Part shown: one piece after another, positions 34,700 to 46,979 of the stretch
Numbering within the stretch: the stretch's first letter is position 1
Layout of the letters: each line of letters opens with the position of its first letter
From: Patiria miniata
Lineage: Eukaryota > Echinodermata > Asteroidea > Valvatida > Asterinidae
NCBI RefSeq assembly: GCF_015706575.1
Contig: NW_024037062.1
Coordinates: forward strand, 8,428,811 to 8,492,810
DNA length: 64,000 nt
Direction: 5' to 3'
The notes under the pieces: generated by a model
Database searches by the model: none
What the model was told of the DNA's origin: nothing
The model's input: only the letters and a program-made list of their open reading frames with translations
Position numbers and translations under genes: made by a program

Positions 34700-36835
34700 A
34701 TAGCAAAATATATTAACCTTACATTTTAGCAAAATTGGGAAAAATCAGATGTTTCTGGAAAATTGCAGCTTGTAAGGGGTTAACCTTGCATTTTTACTAA
34801 AATTTAGATGTTAATGAAACATTTCAAATTGATAAGGGGTGAACCTTGCATTTTTTAGCGAAATTGGGCAAAATCAGATCTTTCTGGAAAATTTCAGATT
34901 GTAAGGGGTTAACCTTGCTTTTGTAGTAAAATTTGGCAAAAAAAGATGTGTATGAAAAATTTCAAATTGTAAGGTGTTAACCTTGCTTTTTTAGTAAAAT
35001 TGGGAAAATTTAAATGTTTATGAAAAATTTCAAATTGTCAGTGGTTAACCATGCATTTTTTAGCAAAGTAGGGCAAAATCAGGTGTTTATGGAAAATTTC
35101 AGATTGTAAGGGGTTAACTTTGCATTTTTAGCAAAATTGGGCAAAATCAGATTTGTATGAAAAATTAAAAATTGTAAGAGCTTAACCTTGCCAAATTAGG
35201 GCAAAATCAGATGTTTCTGGAAAATTGCAGATTGAAAGGGGGTTAACCTTGCTTTTTTAAGCGAAATTGGGAAAAAATCAGATGTTTCTTGAAAATTGAA
35301 GATTGTAAGGGGTTAACTTGGCATTTTTAGCATAACTGGGCAATATCAGATTTCTATGAAAAATCTCCAATTGTAAGGGGTGAACCTTGTATTTTTAGCG
35401 AAATTGTGCAAAATCAGATCTTTCTTGACAATTTCAGATTGTAAGGGGTTAACCTTGCTTTTTTTAGTGATATTTGGCAAAATAAGATGTGATTGAAATA
35501 TTTCAAATTGTAAGGGGTTAACCTTACTTTTTGTAGTAAAATTGGGCAAATTTAAATGTTTATGGAAAATCTCAAATTGTCAGGGGTGAACCTTACATTT
35601 TTTAGCAAAATAGGGCAAAATCAGGTGTTTATGAAAAATGTTAGATTGTAAGGGGTTAACCTTGCATTTTTAGCAAAATTGGGAAAAATCAGATTTGTAT
35701 GAAAAATCAAAAATTGTAAAAGGTTAACCTTTGCCCAATTAGGGCAAAATCAGATGTTTCTGGAAAATTGCAGATTGAAAGGGGTTAACCTTGCATTTTT
35801 AGCAAAACTGGGCAATATCACATTTTTATGAACAATCTCAAATTGTAAGGGGTGAACCTTGCATTTTTAGCAATATTGGGCAAAATCAGATGTTTCTGAA
35901 AAATTTCAGATGTAAGGGGGTTAACCTTGCATTTTTGTTAGCAAAATACGGCAAAACCAGGTGTTCATGAAAAATTTAAGATTGTAAAGGGTTCACCTTG
36001 CATTTTTAGCAAAATTGGGAAAAATCAGATTTGTATGAAAAATCAAAAATTGTAAGGGGTTAACCTTTGCCCAATTAGGGCAAAATCAGATGTTTCTGAA
36101 AAATTTCAGATGTAAGGGGTGAACCTTGTATATATTAGCAAAATTGGGCGAAATCAGATGTTTCTGAAAAAAAATTCCGATGCAAGGAATTAACCTTACT
36201 TTTTTTTTTAGTGAAATTTGGTAAAAATTAGATGTTTATGAAAAATTTCAAATTGTAAGGGGTTCAGCTTGCATTTTTTTTTAGCAAAACAGGGCAAAAT
36301 CAGATGTTGATGGAAAATTTCAAATTGTCAGGGGTTAACCTTGCATTTTAGCAAAACTGAGCAAAATCAGATGTTTCTGGCAAATTTCAGATGTAAGGGA
36401 TTATCCTTGCTTTTTTAGTGAAATTTGGCAAAGTTAGATGTTTATGAAAAATTTCAAATTATAAAGGGGTAACCTTGCATTTTTTAAGCGAAATTGGGGG
36501 AAAAATCTGATGTTTCTGGAAAATTGAAGATTGTAAGGGGTTAACCTTGCTTTTTGAATAAGATTGGGAAAAATTAGATGTTCATGAAACAAATTCAAAT
36601 TGTAAGTGGTTAACCTTGCATTTTTTAGCAAAATAGGACACAATCAGATAATTCTGGAAAATTGCAGATTGTTAGGCTTAACCTTGTATTTCTTGCAAAA
36701 TTTGGCAAAATCAGATTTTGTATGAAAAATCTAAAATGGTAAGCGGTTAACCTTGCTTTTTAAGCAAAATTTGGAGCATATTTTACTAAAATTGGGCAGA
36801 ATCAGATGCTTCTGTAAATCCAGATGTAAAGTTTC
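34700..36835 (+). repeat. Central tandem array, plus orientation
   Basis: About 30 degenerate copies of a 60-70-bp unit with TAAGGGGTTAACCTTGCATT and GGGCAAAATCAGATGTTTCT. It ends at the palindrome centre. Confidence 0.93.
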
Positions 36836-38870
36836 CGCTAAAAAAACAAGGTTCACCCCTTACATTTTGAGATTTTTCATATAAATCTGATATTGCCCAG
36901 TTATGCTAAAATGTGCCAAGTTAACCCCTTACAATCTTCAAATTTTAAGAAACATTTGATTTGTCCCTATTTCGCTTACAAAAGCAAGGTTAACACCCTT
37001 CAATCTGCAATTTTCCAGAAACATCTGATTTTGCCCTTGTTTGGCAAGGTGATCTCCTTACAATTTTTGATTTTTCATACAAATCTGATTTTGCCCAATT
37101 TTGCTAAAACTGCAAAGTTAACCCCTTACAATCTTAAATTTTCCATAAACACCTGATTTTGCCCTATTTTGCTAAAAATGCAAGGCTAACCACTGACAAT
37201 TTGAAATTTTTCATAAACATTTAAATTTTCCCAATTATACTAAAAAAGCAAGGTTAACACCTTACAATTTGAAATTTTCAAGAAACATCTGATTTTGCCC
37301 TAGTTTGCTAAAAACATGCAATCTGAACCCCTTACAATTTGAAATTGTCCATAAACACCTAATTTTTACCAAATTTCACTAAAAAAAAGTAAGGTTAATT
37401 CCTTACATCGGATTTTTTTCAGAAACATCTGATTTTGCCCAAGTTTGCTTAAAATGCAAGGTTAACTCATACAAGATACAAGTTAACTCAAATCATAGAT
37501 TTTTCATACAAATCTGATTTTGACAAATTTTGCTAAATACAGAAGGTTCACCCTCACAATCTGCAATTTTCCAGAAACATCTGATTGTGCCCTATTTTGC
37601 TAAAACGGAAAATGCAAGGTTAACCCCTTACGATGTGAATTTTTTCATAAACATCTCATTTTTCCGAATTTTATTCAAAAAGAAAGTTAACCCCTTACAG
37701 TCTGCAATTTTCCAGAATTCTCCCGATTTTGCTAAAAAAATGCAAGGTTAACTCCTTACAATTTTAGATTTTTCATACAAATCTGATTTTGACAAATTTT
37801 GCTAAATATAGAAGGTTCACCCTCACAATCTGCAATTTTCTAATTTTTCCCAATTTTATTCAAAAAGAAAGTTAACCCCTTACAGTCTGCAATTTTCCAG
37901 AATTTTCCCGATTTTGCTAAAAAAATGCAAGGTTAACCCCTTACAATTTGATTTTTTTTTCATAAACATCTTATTTTGCCCAATATGCACCAAATTTTGC
38001 TAAAAAAGCAAGGTTAATCCCTTACAATTTTAGATTTTTCATACAAATCTGATTTTGACAAATTTTGCTAAATATAGAAGGTTCACCCTCATAATCTGCA
38101 ATTTTCTAGAAACATCTGACTGTGCCCTATTTTGCTAAAAAGGAAAATGCAAGGTTAACCCCTTACGATGTGATTTTTTTCATAAACATCTAATTTTTCC
38201 CAATTTTATTCAAAAAAAAAAATAACCCCTTACACTCTGCAATTTTCCAATAACATCAGATTTACAATTTGAGATTTTTCATAAAAATCTGATATTGCCC
38301 AGTTTTGCTAAAAATGCCAGGTTAACACCTTTCAATCTGCAATTTTCCAGGAACATCTGATTTTGCCCTAATTGGGCAAAGGTTAACCTCTTACAATTTT
38401 TGATTTTTCATACAAATCTGATTTTTCCCAATTTTGCTAAAAATGCAAGGTGAACCCTTTACAATCTTAAATTTTTCATGAACACCTGGTTTTGCCGTAT
38501 TTTGCTAAAAAATGCAAGGTTAACCCCCTTACATCTGAAATTTTTCAGAAACATCTGATTTTGCCCAGTTTTGCTAAAAATGCCAGGTTAACCTCTTTCA
38601 ATCTGCAATTTTCCAGAAACATCTGATGTTGCCCGAATTGGGCAAAGGTTAACCTCTTATAATTTTTGATTTTTCATACAAATCTGATATTTCCCAATTT
38701 TGCTAAAAATGCAAGGTTCACCACTTACAATTTGAAATGTTTCATAAACATCTAAATTTTACTAAAAAATGCAAGGTTAACCCCTTACAAGCTGCAATTT
38801 TCCAGAAACATCTGATTTTTCCCAATTTTGCTAAAGTAAGGTTAACCCCTTGCAAACTGTTAAATCAATA
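36836..38870 (-). repeat. Central tandem array, inverted orientation
   Basis: The same unit as reverse complement (AAGGTTAACCCCTTACAATC, AGAAACATCTGATTTTGCCC). The switch occurs within about 20 bp of 36835, with almost no spacer between arms. Confidence 0.93.
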
Positions 38871-39444
38871 CATGAAGTGTCCCATTTGACTTTTGTAAAA
38901 CAAATTATTTTTCCAGTTTTTAGGGTAATGGAATTTTCTCTGTTTCCTTTCTCTTTGTTGTTGCTCTATTTTGCGAATTAACTCATTCGTATGGAATGCT
39001 TATAGTCAATCAAATAATATTTCACACATAGGCGCCTAAATTATATTTTTTTTAAATTGAATAGGAAGCATTGATCGTGCTATCATATACCATTCTATTA
39101 CTATTGCGAATTACTGTATTGTTTGGAATGCTCACAATTCAAGACGTTATTTGAAAGATGTATAAATAATATTTTTATTACAATGTACATCTTTATATTT
39201 TCCCGGTATAATTTATGGCGTTTCTTACGTCAATTGGCAATCGCGTCATTATAATTTATAATGATAGTCAAATTGATCAAACGAAACTCCGTTTTGATTA
39301 TAGTCAATTATGAAATATTCATTGATTTATGACATACACCTTTGTTTCAATTTTGATACTACCCGTAGACCTGCCGAGCAGCTGTAGATATCAAACTAAA
39401 CCAAAGTATAAAAGATAGAGGGTAAAAAAAATCAAAAAGTTATG

Positions 39445-39740
39445 TGCTAGTCAAGCTTTCAGGGATCGGTCTGAGCCATAACAATGCCCCAGCCGATCCC
39501 TTAGTTCTCTTCCGGGGTCTCGGCGTCCCCGACCAATACACACTTCCTTCCCTATCCATCCATATAACCCCGGAGGGCCAGGCACCATGTAAAAGCAAAG
39601 AGCTAAGGGAGGAACAGGGCGGCCCCTAAGCCCTGATCCTCCGAGTGGACCACATGCCCTGAACCTGTACGAAGGCGCCAACCTGGAACTCGCGGACAGT
39701 ACCAGCAGCAGTGCTTACCGATTAAGCTAAGGTACTGTTG
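39445..39740 (-). repeat. Possible SINE, right arm
   Basis: Mirror copy of 33918-34210. The open frame is kept without change. Confidence 0.45.
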
Positions 39741-39805
39741 GTACTTTACGACGGGAAATTAAATCTCTTATAGTGAATAATTTAACTCATACGTTAAAAA
39801 CCAAA

Positions 39806-39879
39806 AAGACACCAGCGGGATTCGAACCCGGGACCCCGCTAACCGTGGACGACGAATCGTAACCACTCGGCCATTTCGT
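39806..39879 (-). tRNA. tRNA-Ser-like Pol III unit, right arm (not a normal tRNA)
   Basis: Reverse-complement copy of the left-arm unit with both boxes intact. See 33778-33851 for why it is not taken as a functional tRNA. Confidence 0.5.
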
Positions 39880-40279
39880 TACCTTAGAATTTTCCTTAAA
39901 CTGAGAAAAGTTGTCTTTATAGGTGAGCAAACGCGCCAGGAAGATTACTGGGTCCATTTGCTTTACCTTAATGGGTAAAAACAAGTCGATATAATGAGCC
40001 CAGTGTGTTTGGTTTGTTAGGAAGCTGCATAACACAGCCTAATGTGCAAAACAGTCGTGTGCTAGGCGGATCATTACGCAACAATGAACACCGCAATTGT
40101 GTATTTTCAAAAGGCAGACGCGTAGATTTCTACTCTTTGTATCTGGGCACATATAGATTCTCACCTCCCTCTTCAGCTATTTCGACTTTCTTAAAAAGAA
40201 AAAAAGAGACTGTCAGCGAATCTCCGGGAGTTGAAATAAGGATCGTCCCCTCGATAGACCTCAGACTCAGTAAAGTTCA

Positions 40280-41010
40280 ACATTGAACTGGATTTTTTAG
40301 AAGCATCTGATTTTGCCCAATTTTAGTAAAATATGCTCCAAATTTTGCTTAAAAAACAAGGTTAACCCCTTACCATTTTAGATTTTTCATACAATTCTGA
40401 TTTTGCCAAATTTTACTAAATATACAAGGTACACCTCTTACAATTTAAAATTATTCATAAACATTTCTTTTTGCCCAATTTTGCTAGAAATACAGGGTTA
40501 AGCCCTAACAATCTGCAATTTTCCAGGATCATCTGATTGTGTCCTATTTTGCTTTAAAAAAATGCGAGGTTAACCCCTTACAATTTGAATTTTTTTCATG
40601 AACATCTAATTTTTCCCAATCGTATTTAAAAAGCAAGGTTAACCCCTTACAATCTGCGATTTTCCAGAAACATCAGATTTTTTCCCAATTTCGCTAAAAA
40701 AATGCAAGGTTACCCCCTTATAATTTGAAATTTTTCATAAACATCTAACTTTGCCAAATTTCAAAAAAAAAAAGTAAGGACAATCCCTTACATCTGAAAT
40801 TTTTCGGAAACATCTGATTTTGCCCAATTTCGCTAAAATACGCAATGTTCACCCCTTACAATTTGAAATGTTTCATAAACATCCAGGCCTAACCCCATAC
40901 AATCTGCAATTTTCCAGAAACATCTTATTTTTCCCGATTTTGCTAAAAAAAAATGCAAGGTTAACCCCTTACAATTTGATTTTTTTTTCATAAACATCTA
41001 ATTTTGCCCA
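40280..41010 (-). repeat. Right-arm 60-bp minisatellite
   Basis: Inverted counterpart of 32640-33330, with repeated AAGGTTAACCCCTTACAATT. Some units differ between arms (for example a shortened unit near 40870), showing the arms have diverged. Confidence 0.9.
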
Positions 41011-41344
41011 ATTTTACATTTGGAATTTTTCAAACAAGTTATCAGGTAACTGGATCATTAAACGGGACAGGTGCACATCGGCCTTGGAGCTCAGACCATG
41101 TGTCATGCACTCCTCAATGCATAGATGATGCACATAACACTATGGGTAGTACAGGCACAGCTGGGGGTACTGCCCAAACAATGATGAACGCATTGCGTAT
41201 GCTTAAAGAATTACCCACAATTCCGGTTTTTACCATTTAGGTCTGGCTCTAATCACTTTACGCGATCCCCTGACGTCTCATACACTGACTTTAGGCAAAA
41301 TAGTCAGACTTTTGCGGTCTAGTAACCAGACTTTGACTCTTAAC

Positions 41345-41815
41345 GAAACATCGAATGAAAAGGGAAACATCAAATGCATATTGCAAAAGATCGAATGGAA
41401 ACATACCGATAAAACATCGAATACAAATAGCTCGAAATGTCAAACATATGTGTAAAACATTGCTCACATATTTGAGAATATCGCAAATATATTGTAAAAC
41501 AACTTACACAATTGTATCGAAAAACATCGCACATTTAATGCAAAAAATCGAACATAATATTGAAAACATCACACATATATATCGTCAAAAACATCGCACA
41601 TATAAATAGAAAATCGCATATAAATGTAAAACATCGCACACATATATTGAACATCGCACATATATTGTAAAACATCGCACAAATATATTAAACATCGCGC
41701 AAATAATGAAAAACATCGCACACTTATCATTGAACATCGCACATAAATGTAAAAGATAACAAACACATATTGAACATCCAACATATATATTGCAAAATAT
41801 TGAATATTGCAACGT
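41345..41815 (-). repeat. Right-arm 24-bp minisatellite
   Basis: Inverted counterpart of 31840-32260, unit ATATTGAACATCGCACATA. Copy number differs from the left arm. Confidence 0.88.
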
Positions 41816-41969
41816 TTGACACGCCATAGGGGTGGGTTTTTTTTTTCATGCTAGATACCCACTTCCTATACAAAATATCCCCAAAATGACCAAATGCATC
41901 ACCTCTGAAGTGGATGCAATCATATTCCAAAATTTTGTTTTTCATCCCCATTATCACCCCCCACTACCA

Positions 41970-43470
41970 CAGCATTTTTTTTTTAAAATACTGATCACTC
42001 TGGATTTCCCCGCAATTTTGATTGAAATTTTGACTTTAATACATATCTGTAGGGGTTTTAGTTGTTGCCCCCATAAAACGATCGACTTTGTTCTGTATTT
42101 CAAAATTGAAATTTCATCCATTGATTTGTCATGATGACTGTGTAACATGATGAGATTTAGTTTTATGGGAAACCGTCAAACAATAACAAATAATATAACC
42201 GAAACAGATAACAGTACTTTAAACGCAAAAAAAAATACAACTTGACCGAATGAAAAAAGAAAGTTAACGCCCATGGACAAATTTATAACACACTCGTTGT
42301 TTGAGCAATAAAGTTCGGTCAGTGATCGGTCTCGATGTGTGACATAAGGAGATTCAATTTCGTGAGAAATCGTCAAACAACAACTGAAAGTTTTTATCGA
42401 GAAAGGGCGGGCTAATGATAAAACTAGTGGTCTCGCACCAGGATGTGAGCAAGTACATGTACTTCAATAGAGGGCGCGCCACATAAATAGTGGTCTCCAT
42501 AAAGCATCAACACGGACACTGCACTGTGGAACAAAATGACACACTCGGTTTTCGAACAACTCAAGAAATACAAGATGTAGAGAATTGAAATTTCGTGCAC
42601 TGCTTTTTCACGATGTGTAACAGAAGGAGATTGAATATCATGAGAAACAGTCGAGCAATAACAATAATATGATCGTAACAATGTAGTGCTTTACACGCGA
42701 AAAATCCACGTTGACTTTCATTCGGGTTGTATTTTTCGCGCTTAAAACACTGTATTGTTACGGTCATAATAGCTTCATTGTTTGACGTTTTTGTGTGGGA
42801 AATTAATGTTAAACATAAAGACAAATCAGTAGACGAAAATTTAATTGAATACATCTTGTATTTCTTGAGTTGTTATCCCCCAACACGAGTTTGGTGTTGG
42901 AGATCGAGACCCGTTGCGGCGCGCCCTCTATTAAAGGAAAATTAAAGTAGGCATTAATATTGGTGCAAGACTACTGGAGGTGCACCCAATCAAATAGATT
43001 CCCACAGACAACAGTAGTAAATACATTTACCCAAACCGCCGAATTCTTTTGATAAAAAATACTCAAAACTCTCACAGGTGTTCAGACTGCACGGAAAAAT
43101 GATGAGCAATATGTCATCTTTAATTTTTCAATTTTTAGTGGGTTGAACATGACATTTCGAGATATTCTCACCCAGAGAATTACCGAGCCCTAAAACGAGT
43201 GATGTTTCCCAAAGTGGAATGGTAGCCATCTTGAAAACGGATCCATCCACAACATGGCTAAATTGCGCCACTTTCCAAATCCAAATCCAAAAGGCTATGA
43301 ATTGGAAGCCCCAAGTCCGTTCCAGAGGTGTTTTGCCATATCTCTTCAACTACCCGATTCCATGGCTCTCAGAACCCTCTAATATAGACAAATTTGAGTG
43401 TATAACTTTTATTCATGAGCTCGGCGGACGGATTTTTGACCTGTTTACATGGGTGCACTGGCTCCTCAGA
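41970..43470. repeat. Direct duplication, copy A
   Basis: About 1.5 kb repeated in direct orientation at 43515-45810. Shared landmarks are CTCTGGATTTCCC, TTTGTCATGATGACTGTGTA, GAGGGCGCGCCACATAAATA and GAAAACGGATCCATCCA. Copy A lacks the reverse-transcriptase piece found in copy B. Confidence 0.85.
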
Positions 43471-43514
43471 CCTGTAAATCGACTCCCCAATAATTACACG
43501 TACACGTACCTCCA

Positions 43515-45810
43515 CAGTATTTTTTTGAAATACTCAACACTCTGGATTTCCCGCAAGGCGATTGAAATTTTAATTTTAAAACATATCTGTAGGGTTTTGA
43601 TTTGTTGCCCCTCATAAAATGATCGACTTTGTATTTCAAAATTGAAATTTCGTTCAGTGATTTGTCATGATGACTGTGTAACATTATGAGATTTAATTTT
43701 ACGGGGAACCGTCAAACAATAAAAAAAATAATAATATGACTGAAACAAATAAAGTATTACAAACCGAATGAAAAAAGAAAGTCTACGCCAATGGGCCGTT
43801 ATGACACACTCGCTGTTTGGGCAATAACCCGAGCCAATGCAGGCCAAGCTGTATTCAGTTGTAAGTTCGGCCAGTAACCGGTCTTGATGAGTGACATAAT
43901 GAGATTCAATTTCGTGAGAAACCGGCAAACAACAACTGAACGTTTCTTTCGAGAAAGGGCGCGCTAAACTAGTGGTCTCGCACCAAGACAAACGTGCGCG
44001 CGTGCCTACTTTTCGTTCAATAGAGGGCGCGCCACATAAATAGTGGTCTCCACAAAGCATCAACACGGTTGCCGCACTATTGAACAAAAAGAACAACTTG
44101 TTTTTCGAACAACAACTAAAAAAAACCAAGATGTTTTAAAGTAGAAATTTGCACTGATTTTCCACGATGTGTAACAGAGGGTTATTGAATATCATGACAA
44201 ACAGTCGAACAATAAAAATGATATGATCGGAACAATGTGGTGCTTAAAAAAAAGAAAAATCCACGTTGACTTTCATTCGCATTGTATTTGTCGCGCTTAA
44301 AACACTGTATTGTTACGGTCATAATAGCTTCATTGTTTGACGGTTTCTTTTGAAATTAAATCGCTTAATGTTTAAACATAATAACAAATCAGTAGACGAA
44401 AATTAAATTGAATACACCTTGTATTTCTTGAGTTGTTATCCCCCAAAACGAGTTTGCTGTTGGAGATCGAGACCACTATTTTTGCGGTGCGCCCTCTATT
44501 CAAGGAAAATTAAAGTAGGCATTAATTGGTTCGAGACCACTGGAGTTGCACCCAATCAAATAGATTCCCACAGACAACAGTAATAGATACATTTACCCAC
44601 ACCTCCGAATTCTTTTGATAAAAAATACTCAAAACTCAAAAGTATTTCTTGAGTTGTTGCCCCCAAAACGAGTGTGGTGGTGAAGATTGAGACTTCTATT
44701 TATGTGGCGCGCCCTCTACTGAAAGAATATTAAAGTAGGCATTAGTGCGAGACCACTGGTGCACCCAATCAAATAAATTTCCATAGACAACCGTGATAAA
44801 TCCCCATACTTCAAAATTCTTTCTAAAAAAATACTCAACATTCTCACAGGTGTTCAGGCTACGCAGAAAAATGATGATCAACATGTCATCTTTCATTTTC
44901 CTTTCGATTTTTGGTGGGTTGACAGATGACTTTTCGAGAAATTCTCACCCAAAGAAGACCACCCCTAAAACGAGTGATGTTTCCCAAAGTGGAAAGGTAG
45001 CCATCTTGAAAACGGATCCATCCAACACATGGCTAAATAGCGCCACTTTCGGGCCCGATTGCATCCAAAATGCTCTGAATTGGAAGCCCCAAGTCCAGGC
45101 CAGAGGTGCATTGCCATATCTCTTCAATTATCAAATTCCATGGCTCTCAGAACCCACTTTGAAATATTACCTTCCGAGTAAGATTTTATTAACATTGTAT
45201 AATACATTTGTTTTACCATACTTAAATTACTCAATCTTGACCTGGAGTAGTTTGCCATCCAAGTGTAACAAATCACTTACTTTACAGAAACGAGCAGTTC
45301 GTGTAATTTCGAATGCTGGCTATCGTGATCATTCTGCTCCATTAATTGCTAAATTAAATGTATTATAATGTAATGACTTAAATTACCTTAAGTTAGGAAA
45401 ACTAATGTATAAATTTATGCATAATTTACTTCCATTATGTTTTACTTCTTGTTTTACCTTAGCATCTAACGTTCATGTATATAACACTCGAAATAGTGCT
45501 AGGGGAAATTTGTTTGTCCAATTTAACAGAACGTCAATGTCAAAAATAATGTTATTCACCGAGGTACTTTGTACTGGAATAGTTTAGATGATTCTCTTAA
45601 ATCGTTACCTTCACTATCTGTCTTTGTCAAAAATTTAAAAACTCATTTTCTCGAATCATATTCATAAATTTACTCATATAGAGGAATTTGAGTATATAAC
45701 TTGTATTCATGAGCTCGGCGGACGGAGTTTTGGCCTATTTTCGGAGGCGGTCCTAAGGTTTCAGACCTAAATCGACTCCCGAAGTGATCATAACACGTAC
45801 CTCCACATTT
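43515..45810. repeat. Direct duplication, copy B
   Basis: Second copy, longer because of an extra internal repeat (the GCGCGCCCTCTA block recurs near 44490 and 44705) and because it keeps the non-LTR reverse-transcriptase tail before the common GAGCTCGGCGGACGGA end segment. Confidence 0.85.
45155..45665 (+). pseudogene. Non-LTR reverse transcriptase C-terminal remnant
   Basis: The frame reads LPSKILLTLYNTFVLPYLNY, then WSSLPSKCNKSLTLQKRAVR and VISNAGYRDHSAPLIAKLNVL, then stops. The pattern LYN-x-FVLPYL-x-Y plus LQKRA-x-R-x-I and H-x-x-PL is the thumb region after the YxDD domain in Jockey/CR1-type elements. A further frame (YKFMHNLLPLCF) continues after a frameshift. The upstream catalytic domain is missing. 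Confidence 0.88.
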
Positions 45811-45814
45811 TTAG

Positions 45815-46979
45815 ACAAAATAGTATTGGGGGGGGGGACCAATTTGTTTTTGGTGGAGTGTATATTCATCTTTGAATGTCGCTACATTCTCATGTCAAGT
45901 ATGAGATATGTTAATGAGGGTCTAAAATTGACACTTCCGGTAATACCAGAGGTGAGGGCCACGTGACCTTGACATTTCAGCAGGCACATTTTCAGGCCAA
46001 TATTATGCAATTGAAATTGGGAACAGCTAACTAGAGGTTCATGGCTGTTCGCAAAACAGATCATAGGGCTTTCCCGCAGTCCGCACCTATTCTAAAATAT
46101 TATTTTCTGGACACTTAAGTATGAGTTATGAACGAGTGAAGTTGATATTATGGTCAAATTTGTTAAATAGGCACAAACATCTCGCATGCAGTGCGAAACA
46201 TTCAGCCTTGAAACATGACTGTCTTATGTTGTTAATGTCAGCAGAAGTCATTTAACCCTAAAACCATACTTAATTTAGCAAGATTCTAAGGTTGAGGTTA
46301 ATATTTAAATTCTTTAGTGACATTTGTCCTTTTTTCTGATTATATTTGATAAATGTTCCATTTATATTTCATTTATGTTATAAAAGTCTCAATTATTCAA
46401 ACTGTTTAAAATATACATTTAATTAAAAACAAAAGTCTTTGCAAATGACTGTCAAATTTTCAAATGAGATTGAGTCAAGACTGAAACAATATTTTGCTGT
46501 CAGATTTTGTGTTTTGTGAGTGAGGAATTAACCAAGTCTTATTCTGAAAGGGGAATGTTCGGTGAGTTTTGTTTGTTTTCCTTTGTAAGTTTCGTTCACA
46601 TTATTTAAAGGTTTTCGTCAATGCGTATCGGCAAATGATCATTGGTGGACAGCTGAATTTCGGGGTATGTCTATTAGAGCAGAACAAACCTGTGAATAGA
46701 GCATACAAATTACAGAGTGAACACATTTTCTTCTAAACTTTTGCGAACTCGATTACTTTCTGTTTGACTCACACTGCATTTAAGATTTAAAGTACGTTTT
46801 CTATGCGTTGAATATACTACGGTATCGGCTTGTTATTCAGAATGATATCCGATTTGATTAGCGATTTCCATTTCAAAGATAAGACCAATATATTTCTCTG
46901 TGACTTTGATGAATTAAATTAAGGCTCACGATAGCCATGCTGCGAGAAGGGAGGCCTTTTACACCTTTTTAGTTGCGGC
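45815..46979. other. Spacer and probable 3' UTR of the mutase fusion gene
   Basis: AT-rich with no array. The nearest polyadenylation-like hexamer that I saw on the minus strand is ATTAAA at 46418-46423, about 560 nt past the stop. No canonical AATAAA lies closer. Confidence 0.4.

Larger units (their letters stand above)
31817..41828. mobile_element. 10-kb palindrome, giant foldback-like element
   Basis: The first base pairs with the last around a centre near 36.83 kb. TATGGCGTGTCAAACGTTGC at 31817 faces its exact complement ending at 41828. The tRNA-like B box at 33828-33840 faces its complement at 39817-39829, within 12 bp of the same centre. The arms are about 5 kb, made of tandem arrays alternating with unique blocks in mirror order. 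Outside the ends similarity stops, and GGGGTG lies directly next to both ends (31811-31816 and 41829-41834), a possible 6-bp target duplication. There is no transposase. Long inverted repeats built of subrepeats are the mark of foldback transposons such as sea urchin TU elements. A non-transposed chromosomal palindrome is the alternative. Confidence 0.85.
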
